Below, one piece after another: positions 17,191 through 26,271 of a stretch of DNA of 64,000 nucleotides (positions are counted from its first letter, which is position 1; every line of letters begins with the position of its first letter). Origin of the DNA: Azovibrio restrictus DSM 23866 (GTDB lineage: Bacteria; Pseudomonadota; Gammaproteobacteria; Burkholderiales; Rhodocyclaceae); the NCBI RefSeq assembly GCF_000429665.1, contig NZ_AUCH01000005.1, forward strand, positions 186,001-250,000, in the 5' to 3' direction. The position numbers and the translations under genes were made by a program. The notes under the pieces were generated by a model. The model was not told the origin of the DNA. It made no database searches and worked only from the letters and a program-made list of their open reading frames with translations.

Positions 17191-17450
17191 GCCACGCCAA
17201 GGTCCTGATGTACACCACTGCCGTGTGTCCCTACTGCATCCGCGCCAAGCAGCTTCTGAGCGCCCGGGGCGTCACCGAGATCGAGGAAATCCGCATCGAT
17301 CTGGACCCGGCCCAGCAGGCTGTCATGATGGAGAAAACAGGCCGGCGTACCGTGCCCCAGATCTACATCGGCGACACCCATGTGGGCGGCTGCGACGATC
17401 TTTACGCCCTGGATGGTCAGGGCAAGCTGCTGCCGCTCCTGGCCGGCTGA
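17187..17450 (+). CDS. grxC: Glutaredoxin 3
   Basis: Glutathione-dependent thiol-disulfide oxidoreductase of 87 aa with the dithiol active site CPYC at residues 14-17, the TVPQI cis-proline segment and GGCDDLYALD glutathione-binding loop. It sits between the rhodanese and secB as in many Proteobacteria. Its ATG overlaps the rhodanese stop. Confidence 0.95.
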   Translation: MSHAKVLMYTTAVCPYCIRAKQLLSARGVTEIEEIRIDLDPAQQAVMMEKTGRRTVPQIYIGDTHVGGCDDLYALDGQGKLLPLLAG

Positions 17451-17487
17451 ACCCCATTACCGAACCACCTTTCTCAGAAAGTCATTC

Positions 17488-17961
17488 ATGGAACAGAATC
17501 AGCAAGCCCCGTCCTTCGGCATCGAAAAACTGTACGTCAAGGACCTTTCCATCGAAGTGCCCCATGCGCCGACCATTTTCCTGGAGCGTGAAGCGCCCCA
17601 GGTGGACATCCAGCTCAACACCCAGGGTACCCACCTGGGGGACGGGGTGTTCGACGTGGTCCTCACCGTCACCGTCACTGCCAAGCTGGGTGAGAAGACC
17701 GTGTTCCTGGTGGAAGTGGGTCAGGCCGGCATCTTCCGCATGGTGAACGTGCCCGAGCACGAGGTGGAGCCCCTGCTGGCCGTGGCCTGCCCCAACATCC
17801 TGCAGCCCTATGCCCGTGAAGCCATTTCCGACGCCACCGTGCGCGCCGGCTTCGCCCCGGTGCTGCTGCAACCCATCAACTTCGAGGCCCTGTACCTGGC
17901 CCGCCTGCAGGAGCAGGCCGCGGCTCAGGGGCAGCAGCCCCACGAGGTTCCCATCCAGTAA
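17488..17961 (+). CDS. secB: Protein-export chaperone SecB
   Basis: Tetrameric cytoplasmic chaperone that keeps preproteins unfolded and hands them to SecA. The 157-residue protein has the family core QIYVKDLSIEVPHAP-like segment (YVKDLSIEVPHAPTIF), ACPNILQPYAREAISD and GFAPVLLQPINFEALY. The ATG at 17488 is chosen because the upstream in-frame extension overlaps grxC. The stop overlaps or abuts the next reading frame. Confidence 0.97.
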   Translation: MEQNQQAPSFGIEKLYVKDLSIEVPHAPTIFLEREAPQVDIQLNTQGTHLGDGVFDVVLTVTVTAKLGEKTVFLVEVGQAGIFRMVNVPEHEVEPLLAVACPNILQPYAREAISDATVRAGFAPVLLQPINFEALYLARLQEQAAAQGQQPHEVPIQ

Positions 17962-17975
17962 TGCCGGGAGGCCCC

Positions 17976-18419
17976 ATGGTCCGCCGCCTTGTTGCCGCCC
18001 TGGCCACCGGCCTCGCCCTGAGCGGCGGGGCCCTGGCCCTGGATTACCGTTCCGTGTCCGTGCCCGTGGCGCTGTTCTACGATGTGCCTTCGGCCCAGGG
18101 CAAGAAGTTGTTCATGGTCAAGGAGGGCACCCCCCTGGAGGTGCTGGTCCAGGTGGAAGGTTGGACCAAGGTGCGCGATGCCGAGGGTACGATCGCCTGG
18201 ATTGACCGCAACGCCCTTGCTGCCCGCCGTACCCTGGTGGTCACGGCGCCCATGGCGGATGTGCGCCAGAGCGCCAGTGCCGAATCGCCCCTGGTGTTCC
18301 AGGCCGAAAAATGGGTCATTCTCGAACTGCTTGAGGCGGCGCCCATGGGCTGGGCCAAGGTCAAGCACCGGGACGGCGCCAGCGGCTACGTCCGCATCAC
18401 CCAAGTCTGGGGTCTATGA
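17976..18419 (+). CDS. Periplasmic SH3-domain protein
   Basis: Secreted protein of 147 aa with a signal peptide (MVRRLVAALATGLALSGGAL, cleavage after ALA) and two bacterial SH3-like repeats: one beginning VPVALFYDVPSAQGKKLFMV, the other TAPMADVRQSASAESPLVF. Such domains often bind cell-wall peptides. I prefer ATG 17976, which has GGGAG five bases upstream; an ATG at 17961 overlapping the secB stop (TAATG) would add five residues. It is wedged between secB and gpsA and its stop overlaps gpsA (ATGA). Function unknown. Confidence 0.82.
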   Translation: MVRRLVAALATGLALSGGALALDYRSVSVPVALFYDVPSAQGKKLFMVKEGTPLEVLVQVEGWTKVRDAEGTIAWIDRNALAARRTLVVTAPMADVRQSASAESPLVFQAEKWVILELLEAAPMGWAKVKHRDGASGYVRITQVWGL

Positions 18420-19402
18420 AGATCGCCGTACTTGCCGCCGGGGCCTGGGGAACGGCCCTGGCTCTGGCCTTTGCCGCCCGACATCCGGTGACCCTGTGGG
18501 CCCGGGAGGCGGATCTGGTGGAAGAAATGCAGGCCCGCCGGGAAAATCTCCGCTTCCTGCCCGGTTTTCCCTTTCCCGATGCGCTGGAGATCACCAGCGA
18601 CCTGCAGGCTGCAGTGCAGCAGGCCGGCTTGATCCTGGTGGCTACCCCCATTGCCGGTCTGCGGCCCACTGTCAGGGCCCTCGCCGCCCAGGGGGTCCGG
18701 CTGCCCTTGCTCTGGGTCTGCAAGGGGTTTGAAGCCGGCAGCGGCAAGCTGCCCCATCAGGTGGTCCAGGAGGAAATGCCCGGGGTGCCCTGCGGGGTGC
18801 TGTCCGGGCCCAGCTTTGCCCAGGAAGTGGCGGGCGGCCAGCCCACGGCCATCACCCTGGCCGCCAGGGATGCCGATTTTGCCCGCGCCATGGCTCAGGA
18901 ACTGCATGGCGGGCACCTGCGCATCTATGCTTCCGACGACCTGGTGGGGGCCGAGGTGGGCGGTGCGGTGAAGAACATTCTGGCCATCGCCACCGGGGTT
19001 TGCGATGGTCTGCAGCTGGGGCTCAATGCTCGGGCCGCCCTGGTGACCCGGGGGCTGGCGGAGATCGCCCGCCTCGGAGTGGCCCTGGGGGCGCGCAAGG
19101 AGACTTTCATGGGGCTGGCCGGGGTAGGGGACCTGATCCTCACCTGTACCGGCGACCTGTCGCGCAACCGGCGCGTGGGCCTGGGGCTGGCGGCGGGCAA
19201 GTCCCTGGAGCAGGTGCTGGCCGACCTGGGGCACGTGGCCGAAGGGGTGCCCACGGCCCTGGAAGTGGATCGTCTGGCCGCCCGGCTCGGGGTGGACATG
19301 CCCATCACGGCCGCCGTGGCGGCGGTGCTCCAAGGGCGGGTGGCGGTCCGCGACGTGGTGGAGCAGCTGCTGGCCCGGGATCCCCGGGACGAATCCTGCT
19401 GA
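18416..19402 (+). CDS. gpsA: Glycerol-3-phosphate dehydrogenase [NAD(P)+]
   Basis: Makes sn-glycerol-3-phosphate from dihydroxyacetone phosphate for phospholipid synthesis. The 328-residue protein has an N-terminal Rossmann motif GAWGTALALAFA (residues 8-19), the substrate loop GPSFAQEVAGGQPTA and the catalytic-lysine segment GGAVKNILAIATG. It is the last gene of the rhodanese-grxC-secB-SH3-gpsA block; the convergent trmL ends six bases away. Confidence 0.96.
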   Translation: MKIAVLAAGAWGTALALAFAARHPVTLWAREADLVEEMQARRENLRFLPGFPFPDALEITSDLQAAVQQAGLILVATPIAGLRPTVRALAAQGVRLPLLWVCKGFEAGSGKLPHQVVQEEMPGVPCGVLSGPSFAQEVAGGQPTAITLAARDADFARAMAQELHGGHLRIYASDDLVGAEVGGAVKNILAIATGVCDGLQLGLNARAALVTRGLAEIARLGVALGARKETFMGLAGVGDLILTCTGDLSRNRRVGLGLAAGKSLEQVLADLGHVAEGVPTALEVDRLAARLGVDMPITAAVAAVLQGRVAVRDVVEQLLARDPRDESC

Positions 19403-19408
19403 CCGGAG

Positions 19409-19873
19409 CTACTGGCCGCCGCTGAAACCCAGCTGGCGCCAGGCTTCAAACACCGTCACCGCTGCCGCGTTGGAGAGGTTCAGGCTGCGGTTGCCGGGCA
19501 CCATGGGCAGGCGCAGGCGCCGGTTTTCGGGAAACTGTTCCAGCATGGCCGCCGGCAGGCCCCGGGATTCGCGGCCGAACAGGAAGACATCCCCGGCTGC
19601 GTAGGCCACCTCCGCGTAGGAATGGCTGGCCTTGGTGCTCATGGCGAAGCAGCGCCGTCCCGCCAGGGCGGTTGCGCAGGCGCTCCAGTCCGGATGAATG
19701 CGGACCCGGGCGTATTCGTGGTAATCCAGCCCGGCCCGGCGCAGGGCCTTGTCCTCGAAGCTGAAACCCAGGGGTTCCACCAGGTGGAGTTCGGTGCCGG
19801 TATTGGCGCAGAGGCGGATGATGTTGCCGGTATTGGGGGGGATTTCCGGCTCGAACAGAACGATGGCGAACAC
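19409..19873 (-). CDS. trmL: tRNA (cytidine(34)-2'-O)-methyltransferase TrmL
   Basis: SPOUT-class enzyme that 2'-O-methylates the wobble base of tRNA-Leu isoacceptors. The 154-residue protein has the knot motifs EPEIPPNTGNIIRLCANTG near the N-terminus, LFGRESRGLP in the middle and LPMVPGNRSLNLSNAAAV near the C-terminus. It is convergent with gpsA and divergent from mshE. E. coli trmL (yibK) lies in the same gpsA neighbourhood. Confidence 0.95.
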   Translation of the reverse strand: MFAIVLFEPEIPPNTGNIIRLCANTGTELHLVEPLGFSFEDKALRRAGLDYHEYARVRIHPDWSACATALAGRRCFAMSTKASHSYAEVAYAAGDVFLFGRESRGLPAAMLEQFPENRRLRLPMVPGNRSLNLSNAAAVTVFEAWRQLGFSGGQ

Positions 19874-19976
19874 TTGTTTTCCGGGCTGAAACGGGGTACC
19901 GTCTGAAAATTGGCTTAGTATCAGGTAATTAAGCCACTTTATTCAAGTGAATTGTGGTGCAGATTGGGAGTCTGGC

Positions 19977-21683
<1,707 letters not shown>

Positions 21684-21686
21684 GCG

Positions 21687-22925
21687 GTGCCCAGCTACAC
21701 CTACCGGGGCAGGAACAGCAGCGGCCAGGAGGTCAGGGGTCAGCTGGAAGCGCCCAGCCGGGACGAGGCCGCCCGGGCCGTACAGGGGCTGGGGGTGACG
21801 CCCCTGGAGGTGAAGGCTGCGGCGGCAGCCGGGCGCAGCATCAAGCTGGGGGGCTCCTTCCAGGGCCTGTTCGAGGAAAAGGTCAGGCACGAGGACATCC
21901 TGCTCTTCTTCCGCCAGATCTACACCCTGCTCAAGGCCGGGGTGCCCATCATGCGGGCCCTCACGGGGCTGCAGGAATCGGCGGTGAACCAGGGCATGAA
22001 GAAGGTGCTCCAGGACCTGCGCGAAAGCCTGGATTCCGGGCGTGAGCTGTCCGCCGCCATGGCCCGCCATCCCCGGGTGTTCGACGGTTTTTCCATCAAC
22101 ATGGTGCGGGTGGGGGAAATGACCGGGATGCTGGAGGAAATCTTCCTGCGTCTCTTCCACCACATGGAGTTCGAGCGCTTCATGCGCGAACAGGTCCGTT
22201 CCGCCCTGCGCTACCCGAGTTTCGTGGTGCTCGCCATGGGGGTGGCCATCGTGGTGGTGAATATCTGGGTGATCCCGGCCTTTGCCAAGGTGTTCAAGGG
22301 TTTCAAGGCGGAACTGCCACTCATGACCCGGGTGCTGATCGGCTTTTCCGATTTCATGGTGGCCAACTGGATCTACATGCTGCTGCTGGTGGTGGCGGCC
22401 GTGTTCGGCTTCCGCTCCTGGGTGGCGACCCGGGGGGGGCGCTATGCCTGGGACAAGTTCAAGCTGCGCGTGCCCATCGCCGGCAAGATCGTGCGCAAGG
22501 CCACCCTGGCCCGCTTTGCCCGCAGCTTCGCCCTGGCCTCCAAGAGCGGCGTGCCGGTGATCCAGGCCCTCTCCAACGTGGCCCAGACCGTGGACAACGC
22601 CTTCATCTCCGACAAGATCGAGCGCATGCGGGATGGGGTGGAGCGGGGCGAGAGCGTGCTGCGCAGCGCCATCGGCGCCGGGGTGTTCACCCCGGTGGTG
22701 ATCCAGATGGTGGCGGTGGGGGAAGAGTCCGGCTCCCTGGACGACATGATGCAGGAGATCGCCGAGATGTATCAGCGGGAGGTGGAGTATGACCTCAAGA
22801 CCCTGGCCCAGCAGATCGAGCCCATCCTCATCGTGTTCCTGGGGATCATGGTGCTGGTCCTGGCCATGGGCATCTTCCTGCCCCTGTGGGACCTGGGCAA
22901 GGTGGCCATGGGTAAGGGGGGGTGA
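21687..22925 (+). CDS. mshG: MSHA pilus inner-membrane platform protein MshG (GspF/PilC family)
   Basis: Inner-membrane platform of the pilus, 412 aa, with two GspF domains (about residues 70-195 and 275-400) and three membrane helices. Typical strings are YTLLKAGVPIMRAL, FARSFALASKSGVPVIQAL and QMVAVGEESGSLDDM. GTG start at 21687, three bases after mshE ends. It is paralogous to PilC at 54.8-56.0 kb but clearly divergent from it. Confidence 0.93.
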   Translation: MPSYTYRGRNSSGQEVRGQLEAPSRDEAARAVQGLGVTPLEVKAAAAAGRSIKLGGSFQGLFEEKVRHEDILLFFRQIYTLLKAGVPIMRALTGLQESAVNQGMKKVLQDLRESLDSGRELSAAMARHPRVFDGFSINMVRVGEMTGMLEEIFLRLFHHMEFERFMREQVRSALRYPSFVVLAMGVAIVVVNIWVIPAFAKVFKGFKAELPLMTRVLIGFSDFMVANWIYMLLLVVAAVFGFRSWVATRGGRYAWDKFKLRVPIAGKIVRKATLARFARSFALASKSGVPVIQALSNVAQTVDNAFISDKIERMRDGVERGESVLRSAIGAGVFTPVVIQMVAVGEESGSLDDMMQEIAEMYQREVEYDLKTLAQQIEPILIVFLGIMVLVLAMGIFLPLWDLGKVAMGKGG

Positions 22926-22927
22926 AC

Positions 22928-23434
22928 ATGCGCCGCCCCATGGCCGGCATTTCCCGCCTCGAGTTCTTTGTCGTGGTGCTGCTGTTCGCCCTGCTGGCGG
23001 GGGCCTTCCTGCAGGTGATCCGCCATTACCAGGAGCAAGCGGAGCGCATGGCCGTGGACATCACCGTGGTGCGCATCAAGACTGGTCTGCTGCACCAGAT
23101 TGCCGACCGGCTGGTGCGCCAGACCGGCCGGGATGGCAGCGATCTGCTAGGCAGCAATCCCGTGGCCTTCCTGGCCCAGCCGCCCCAGGGCTACATGGGG
23201 GAATACAAGGACATGCCCGCCGACCTGCTGCCCGGCGGCAGCTGGTATTTCGACCAGAAGACCCGGGAGCTGGCCTACAAGCTGAACCACGCCAGCGGCT
23301 TTCAGGCCCGCAGTGGGCCGCCGGGGCGCCAGGAGATCCGCTGGCGCGTCGGGGTTCGGGGGGAGATGCCGGCAGGCCATATCCCTGTTGAAAGTCTGGT
23401 TTTGCTGCAAACTGTGGATTATGATTGGTTCTGA
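22928..23434 (+). CDS. mshF: MshF-like protein with a pilin-like N-terminus
   Basis: Protein of 168 aa in the place where mshF sits in Vibrio, directly after mshG. The N-terminus MRRPMAG-ISRLEFFVVVLL has the class III prepilin pattern: Gly before the cut, Glu at mature position 5, then a hydrophobic helix. The rest is soluble and contains no recognisable domain. It may therefore be a minor pilin or pilus-linked membrane protein. ATG 22928 has a G-rich ribosome site at good distance; a GTG at 22922 overlaps the mshG stop. Identification as MshF is by position. Confidence 0.65.
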   Translation: MRRPMAGISRLEFFVVVLLFALLAGAFLQVIRHYQEQAERMAVDITVVRIKTGLLHQIADRLVRQTGRDGSDLLGSNPVAFLAQPPQGYMGEYKDMPADLLPGGSWYFDQKTRELAYKLNHASGFQARSGPPGRQEIRWRVGVRGEMPAGHIPVESLVLLQTVDYDWF

Positions 23435-23458
23435 TTTGAAAATAGGAGGAAAGTACTA

Positions 23459-23902
23459 ATGAAAGCCAAAGGTTTCACCCTTATCGAGCTGGTGGTGGTA
23501 ATCGTCATCCTGGGCATCCTGGCCGCCACGGCCCTGCCCAAGTTCATCGACCTGGGCTCCGATGCCCGTCAGTCCGTGATCAAGGCCACCGAAGGGGCCA
23601 TGCGCAGCGCCAACGCCATGATCTACGCCAAGGCGGCCACCGGTAACGCCCTGGGGGCCACCGGCACCGTTACCGTGGGGGGCGCCAGCGTGACTACCGC
23701 TTACGGTTTTGCGTCCAACGTGACTGAACTGGTCAAGGTGATGGACCTGAGTCCCGAGATTGCCACGTCCGGCACCACCATCATCCAGCACTCCGGTGCG
23801 ACCACTCCGGCTTCCTGCAGTGTCACCTATACCGCCGCCAGCAAGACGGGCACTAACCCCGTCGTGCCGCCCACCTACGCCCTGACCGTTACCGGCTGCT
23901 AA
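23459..23902 (+). CDS. mshA: MSHA major pilin (MshA/MshB type)
   Basis: Type IV prepilin of 147 aa. Leader MKAKG, then FTLIELVVVIVILGILAATA with Glu at mature position 5, and ALPKFIDLGSDARQS, the hallmark of MSHA pilins. The body is Ala/Gly/Thr-rich and has two cysteines, at ASCSV and the final TGC, which probably form the D-region disulfide. The ribosome site AGGAGGA at 23444-23450 is the strongest in the locus, and a strong terminator follows, both consistent with very high expression. Only one such pilin is present, whereas Vibrio has mshB and mshA. Confidence 0.93.
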   Translation: MKAKGFTLIELVVVIVILGILAATALPKFIDLGSDARQSVIKATEGAMRSANAMIYAKAATGNALGATGTVTVGGASVTTAYGFASNVTELVKVMDLSPEIATSGTTIIQHSGATTPASCSVTYTAASKTGTNPVVPPTYALTVTGC

Positions 23903-23928
23903 GCGCCAATGCCGGTGGCCAGGCCAGG

Positions 23929-23957
23929 AAAACCCCGTACCCGTTACGGGGTTTTTT
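23929..23957 (+). terminator. Intrinsic terminator after the major pilin gene
   Basis: An 11-bp perfect stem AAAACCCCGTA / TACGGGGTTTT (23929-23939 with 23945-23955) around a five-base loop, continuing into six T residues. It lies 27 bases after the pilin stop and 27 bases before the next pilin-like gene, inside the pilus gene cluster. Confidence 0.9.
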
Positions 23958-23983
23958 CTTCCCGGGGCAGGAAACTGCCGGCC

Positions 23984-24442
23984 ATGCTGAAGGCCGCGCG
24001 GGGTTTCACCCTGGTGGAGCTGGTGGTGACCATGATCATCCTGGGCATCCTGGCGGCCGTCGTGGTGCCCCGCTTTTCCGGCCAGACCGGTTTCGAGGCC
24101 CGGGGTTTCCGGGACGAAACCCTGGTGGCCCTGCGTTATGCCCAGAAATCCGCCATTGCCGCCCGGCGCCGGGTGTGCGTTGATTTTCCCGATACCACCC
24201 AGGTGAGTTTTCGCATCGCCGCGGCCGCCGGGGCCGGGGATTGCAACACTGGCGCCGCCCTCCGCGGCCCCGGGGGCAACGCCCTGACGGTGCAGGCCCC
24301 GGGTGGGGTCAGCTTTGCGCCACAGCCGAAGCCCTTCAGCTTCGACAGCCTGGGCCGGCCCAGTTTTGCCGCCACCCAGGTGCTCAATATCGACCAGGTG
24401 CCCGGCATCAGCATCGAGGCGGAGACCGGCTATGTCCATTGA
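23984..24442 (+). CDS. mshC: MSHA minor pilin MshC-like
   Basis: Prepilin-like protein of 152 aa with leader MLKAARG followed by FTLVELVVTMIILGILAAVV (Glu5 conserved). The C-terminal half resembles GspH/FimT-type minor pilins (VALRYAQKSAIAARRRVCVD), including two cysteines. ATG 23984 lies just beyond the terminator hairpin; an earlier in-frame ATG at 23909 would read through the hairpin and is rejected. Its 3' end overlaps mshD by 11 bases. Confidence 0.88.
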   Translation: MLKAARGFTLVELVVTMIILGILAAVVVPRFSGQTGFEARGFRDETLVALRYAQKSAIAARRRVCVDFPDTTQVSFRIAAAAGAGDCNTGAALRGPGGNALTVQAPGGVSFAPQPKPFSFDSLGRPSFAATQVLNIDQVPGISIEAETGYVH

Positions 24443-24986
24443 CTGGCGTCGGGCCCGGGGGCTGAGCCTGATCGAGCAGATCATCTTCATCGTGGTGATC
24501 AGCATCGGGGTGGTAGGGCTGCTGGCCAGTTTCAACCGGGCCGTGCAGGATTCCGCCGACCCCATGGTGACCCGCCAGACCCTGGCGGTGGCCGAGTCCC
24601 TGCTGGAGGAAATCCTGCAGCAGCCCTTCACCTGGTGCGATCCGGATGACCCCAACGCAGCCAGCGCCATGGGCTTCGGGGATTGCACGGCCGGCATGGC
24701 CCAGAGCGGCGTGACCCCGGTGCCCGGGGGCGAGAGCCGGAATGGCGGCCCCGGGGCGGTGTTCGACCACGTGGCCGATTACGGGGGCTATGGCCAGGGG
24801 GCCGCCAGCGACGCCATCGGCGGCCAGGTGATGGACGGCTACGCCACCCTGGTGACGATCACCCAGGCGGGGGCGGATTTCGGGCTTGCCAATGATGCCG
24901 TGCTGCGGGTGACGGTGCGCGTCACCCGGGGGCCGGAAAGTCTGGATGTGACCGGTTACAGGTTCCGCTATGCGCCACGCTACTGA
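24432..24986 (+). CDS. mshD: MSHA minor pilin MshD-like
   Basis: Prepilin-like protein of 184 aa: leader MSIDWRRARG, then LSLIEQIIFIVVISIGVVGL with Glu at position 5. PilV/GspI-type features follow (AVAESLLEEILQQPF) and a paired cysteine loop (TWCDPDD to GDCTAG). Likely part of the pilus tip or initiation complex. Starts inside the end of mshC and its end overlaps the start of mshO by 17 bases. Confidence 0.87.
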   Translation: MSIDWRRARGLSLIEQIIFIVVISIGVVGLLASFNRAVQDSADPMVTRQTLAVAESLLEEILQQPFTWCDPDDPNAASAMGFGDCTAGMAQSGVTPVPGGESRNGGPGAVFDHVADYGGYGQGAASDAIGGQVMDGYATLVTITQAGADFGLANDAVLRVTVRVTRGPESLDVTGYRFRYAPRY

Positions 24987-25785
24987 GTCCAGGGGCTTCA
25001 CCCTGATCGAGATGATCGTGGCCATGGTCATCGGCGGCCTGCTGCTGGCCATGGTGGGCATGTTCGTGCGGCACCAGATCGATGCCTATGTGGAGGTGTC
25101 CGCCCGCATGCAGCTGGCCGATGCGGCGGACACGGCCCTGGGGCGCATGGAGCGGGAAATCCGCGCGGCCCTGCCCAACAGCCTCAGGGTTTCCGGCAAC
25201 TACCTGGAATTCGTGCCCATCATGGATGCGGGCCGTTACCGGGCCGAGTCCGGGGGCGGGGCGGATTTTCCCCTGGATTTCGGCCTTGGCGCCAGCGCCG
25301 ACCATTTCGATGTGCTGGGTCCCCCGGTCCGGGTAGCCGCCGGGGAAGAAATCGTGGTGTTCAACCTGGGGGTGCCGGGCGGGGATGTGTATGCGGGCGA
25401 CAACCGCCGTGCCCCCAGCGCCACCGGCGCGGCCCTGACCGAGATCACGGCCGCGGCGCCCTTCGGCTTTCCCTTCGCATCCCCGGCCAGCCGCTTTCAC
25501 GTGGTGGGCCAGCCGGTCACCTTCGTCTGCGACCCCGCCAACCGGGTGATCCGCCGCCACTGGGGTTATGGTTTTCATGACAGCCAGCCTGATACTAATG
25601 AGGCCCTGGCGGCCGGCAATGCCGCCGTCCTGGTGGATAACCTGGACCCGGCCGGCGGCTGTTCCTTCGCCTACATTCCGGGGGCCTTGCAGCGTAACGG
25701 CCTGGTTTCCCTGCGGCTGACCCTGACCCTCAATGGCGAGACGGTCAGCCTGCAGCAGCAGATTCCCATCGACAACACCCCATGA
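24970..25785 (+). CDS. mshO: MSHA minor pilin MshO-like
   Basis: Prepilin-like protein of 271 aa, of the larger GspJ/PilW type. Leader MRHATESRG, then FTLIEMIVAMVIGGLLLAMV. The segment ALGRMEREIRAALPNSLRVS is typical of MshO. Stop overlaps the mshP start (ATGA). Confidence 0.88.
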   Translation: MRHATESRGFTLIEMIVAMVIGGLLLAMVGMFVRHQIDAYVEVSARMQLADAADTALGRMEREIRAALPNSLRVSGNYLEFVPIMDAGRYRAESGGGADFPLDFGLGASADHFDVLGPPVRVAAGEEIVVFNLGVPGGDVYAGDNRRAPSATGAALTEITAAAPFGFPFASPASRFHVVGQPVTFVCDPANRVIRRHWGYGFHDSQPDTNEALAAGNAAVLVDNLDPAGGCSFAYIPGALQRNGLVSLRLTLTLNGETVSLQQQIPIDNTP

Positions 25786-26258
25786 ACACGGTCAGGCATC
25801 CTCTCCGGCGGCGGACCCAGGCGGGGGTCTCCCTGATTTCCGCCATCTTCCTGCTGGTGCTGTTCGCAGCCCTGGCAGGCCTGTTCGCGGTTCTCGGTAC
25901 TGGCGGCCAGGCCACTTCGGCCCAGAACATCATGGGCAGCAAGGCCGCCCACGGGGCCCAGGCCGGGGCGGAGTGGGGCATGTTCCAGCTCGACCCCAAT
26001 GGCGAAAGCGATGATCTGCCCAATTGCTTTGCCGCCAGCACCCTGCCGCCCCTGGCAGAATTCCCGGGTATGACCATCGCGGTGAATTGCACCGCCTTTG
26101 GTCCCTATACTGAAGGGGGGCGGCAGATCCGCCTCTACCGGATTACCGCCACGGCGGGTAACGGGGCGGCGCCGCCCCTGGGGGTGGAACGGGTGGTGGA
26201 AGTGACCCTGGAGAAGTGCCGGGATCCGGCCATCACCGCCCCCCCTTACGACTGTTGA
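25782..26258 (+). CDS. mshP: MSHA minor pilin-like protein MshP
   Basis: Protein of 158 aa with N-terminal QAGVSLISAIFLLVLFAALA. The pattern resembles a class III signal, but the residue at mature position 5 is not Glu (it is Ile-Ser instead), as in PilX/GspK-like tip subunits. The remainder contains GAEWGMFQLDPNG, seen in MshP and PilX-like proteins (a conserved A-Q-A-G-A/E-W pattern). Located between mshO and mshQ as in Vibrio. Confidence 0.85.
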   Translation: MNTVRHPLRRRTQAGVSLISAIFLLVLFAALAGLFAVLGTGGQATSAQNIMGSKAAHGAQAGAEWGMFQLDPNGESDDLPNCFAASTLPPLAEFPGMTIAVNCTAFGPYTEGGRQIRLYRITATAGNGAAPPLGVERVVEVTLEKCRDPAITAPPYDC

Positions 26259-26271
26259 GAGGAGAGCCGCC

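Noticed and set aside
23909..23983. Longer N-terminus for the MshC-like pilin
   Set aside because: It would translate through the terminator hairpin and place 25 extra residues before the prepilin leader.
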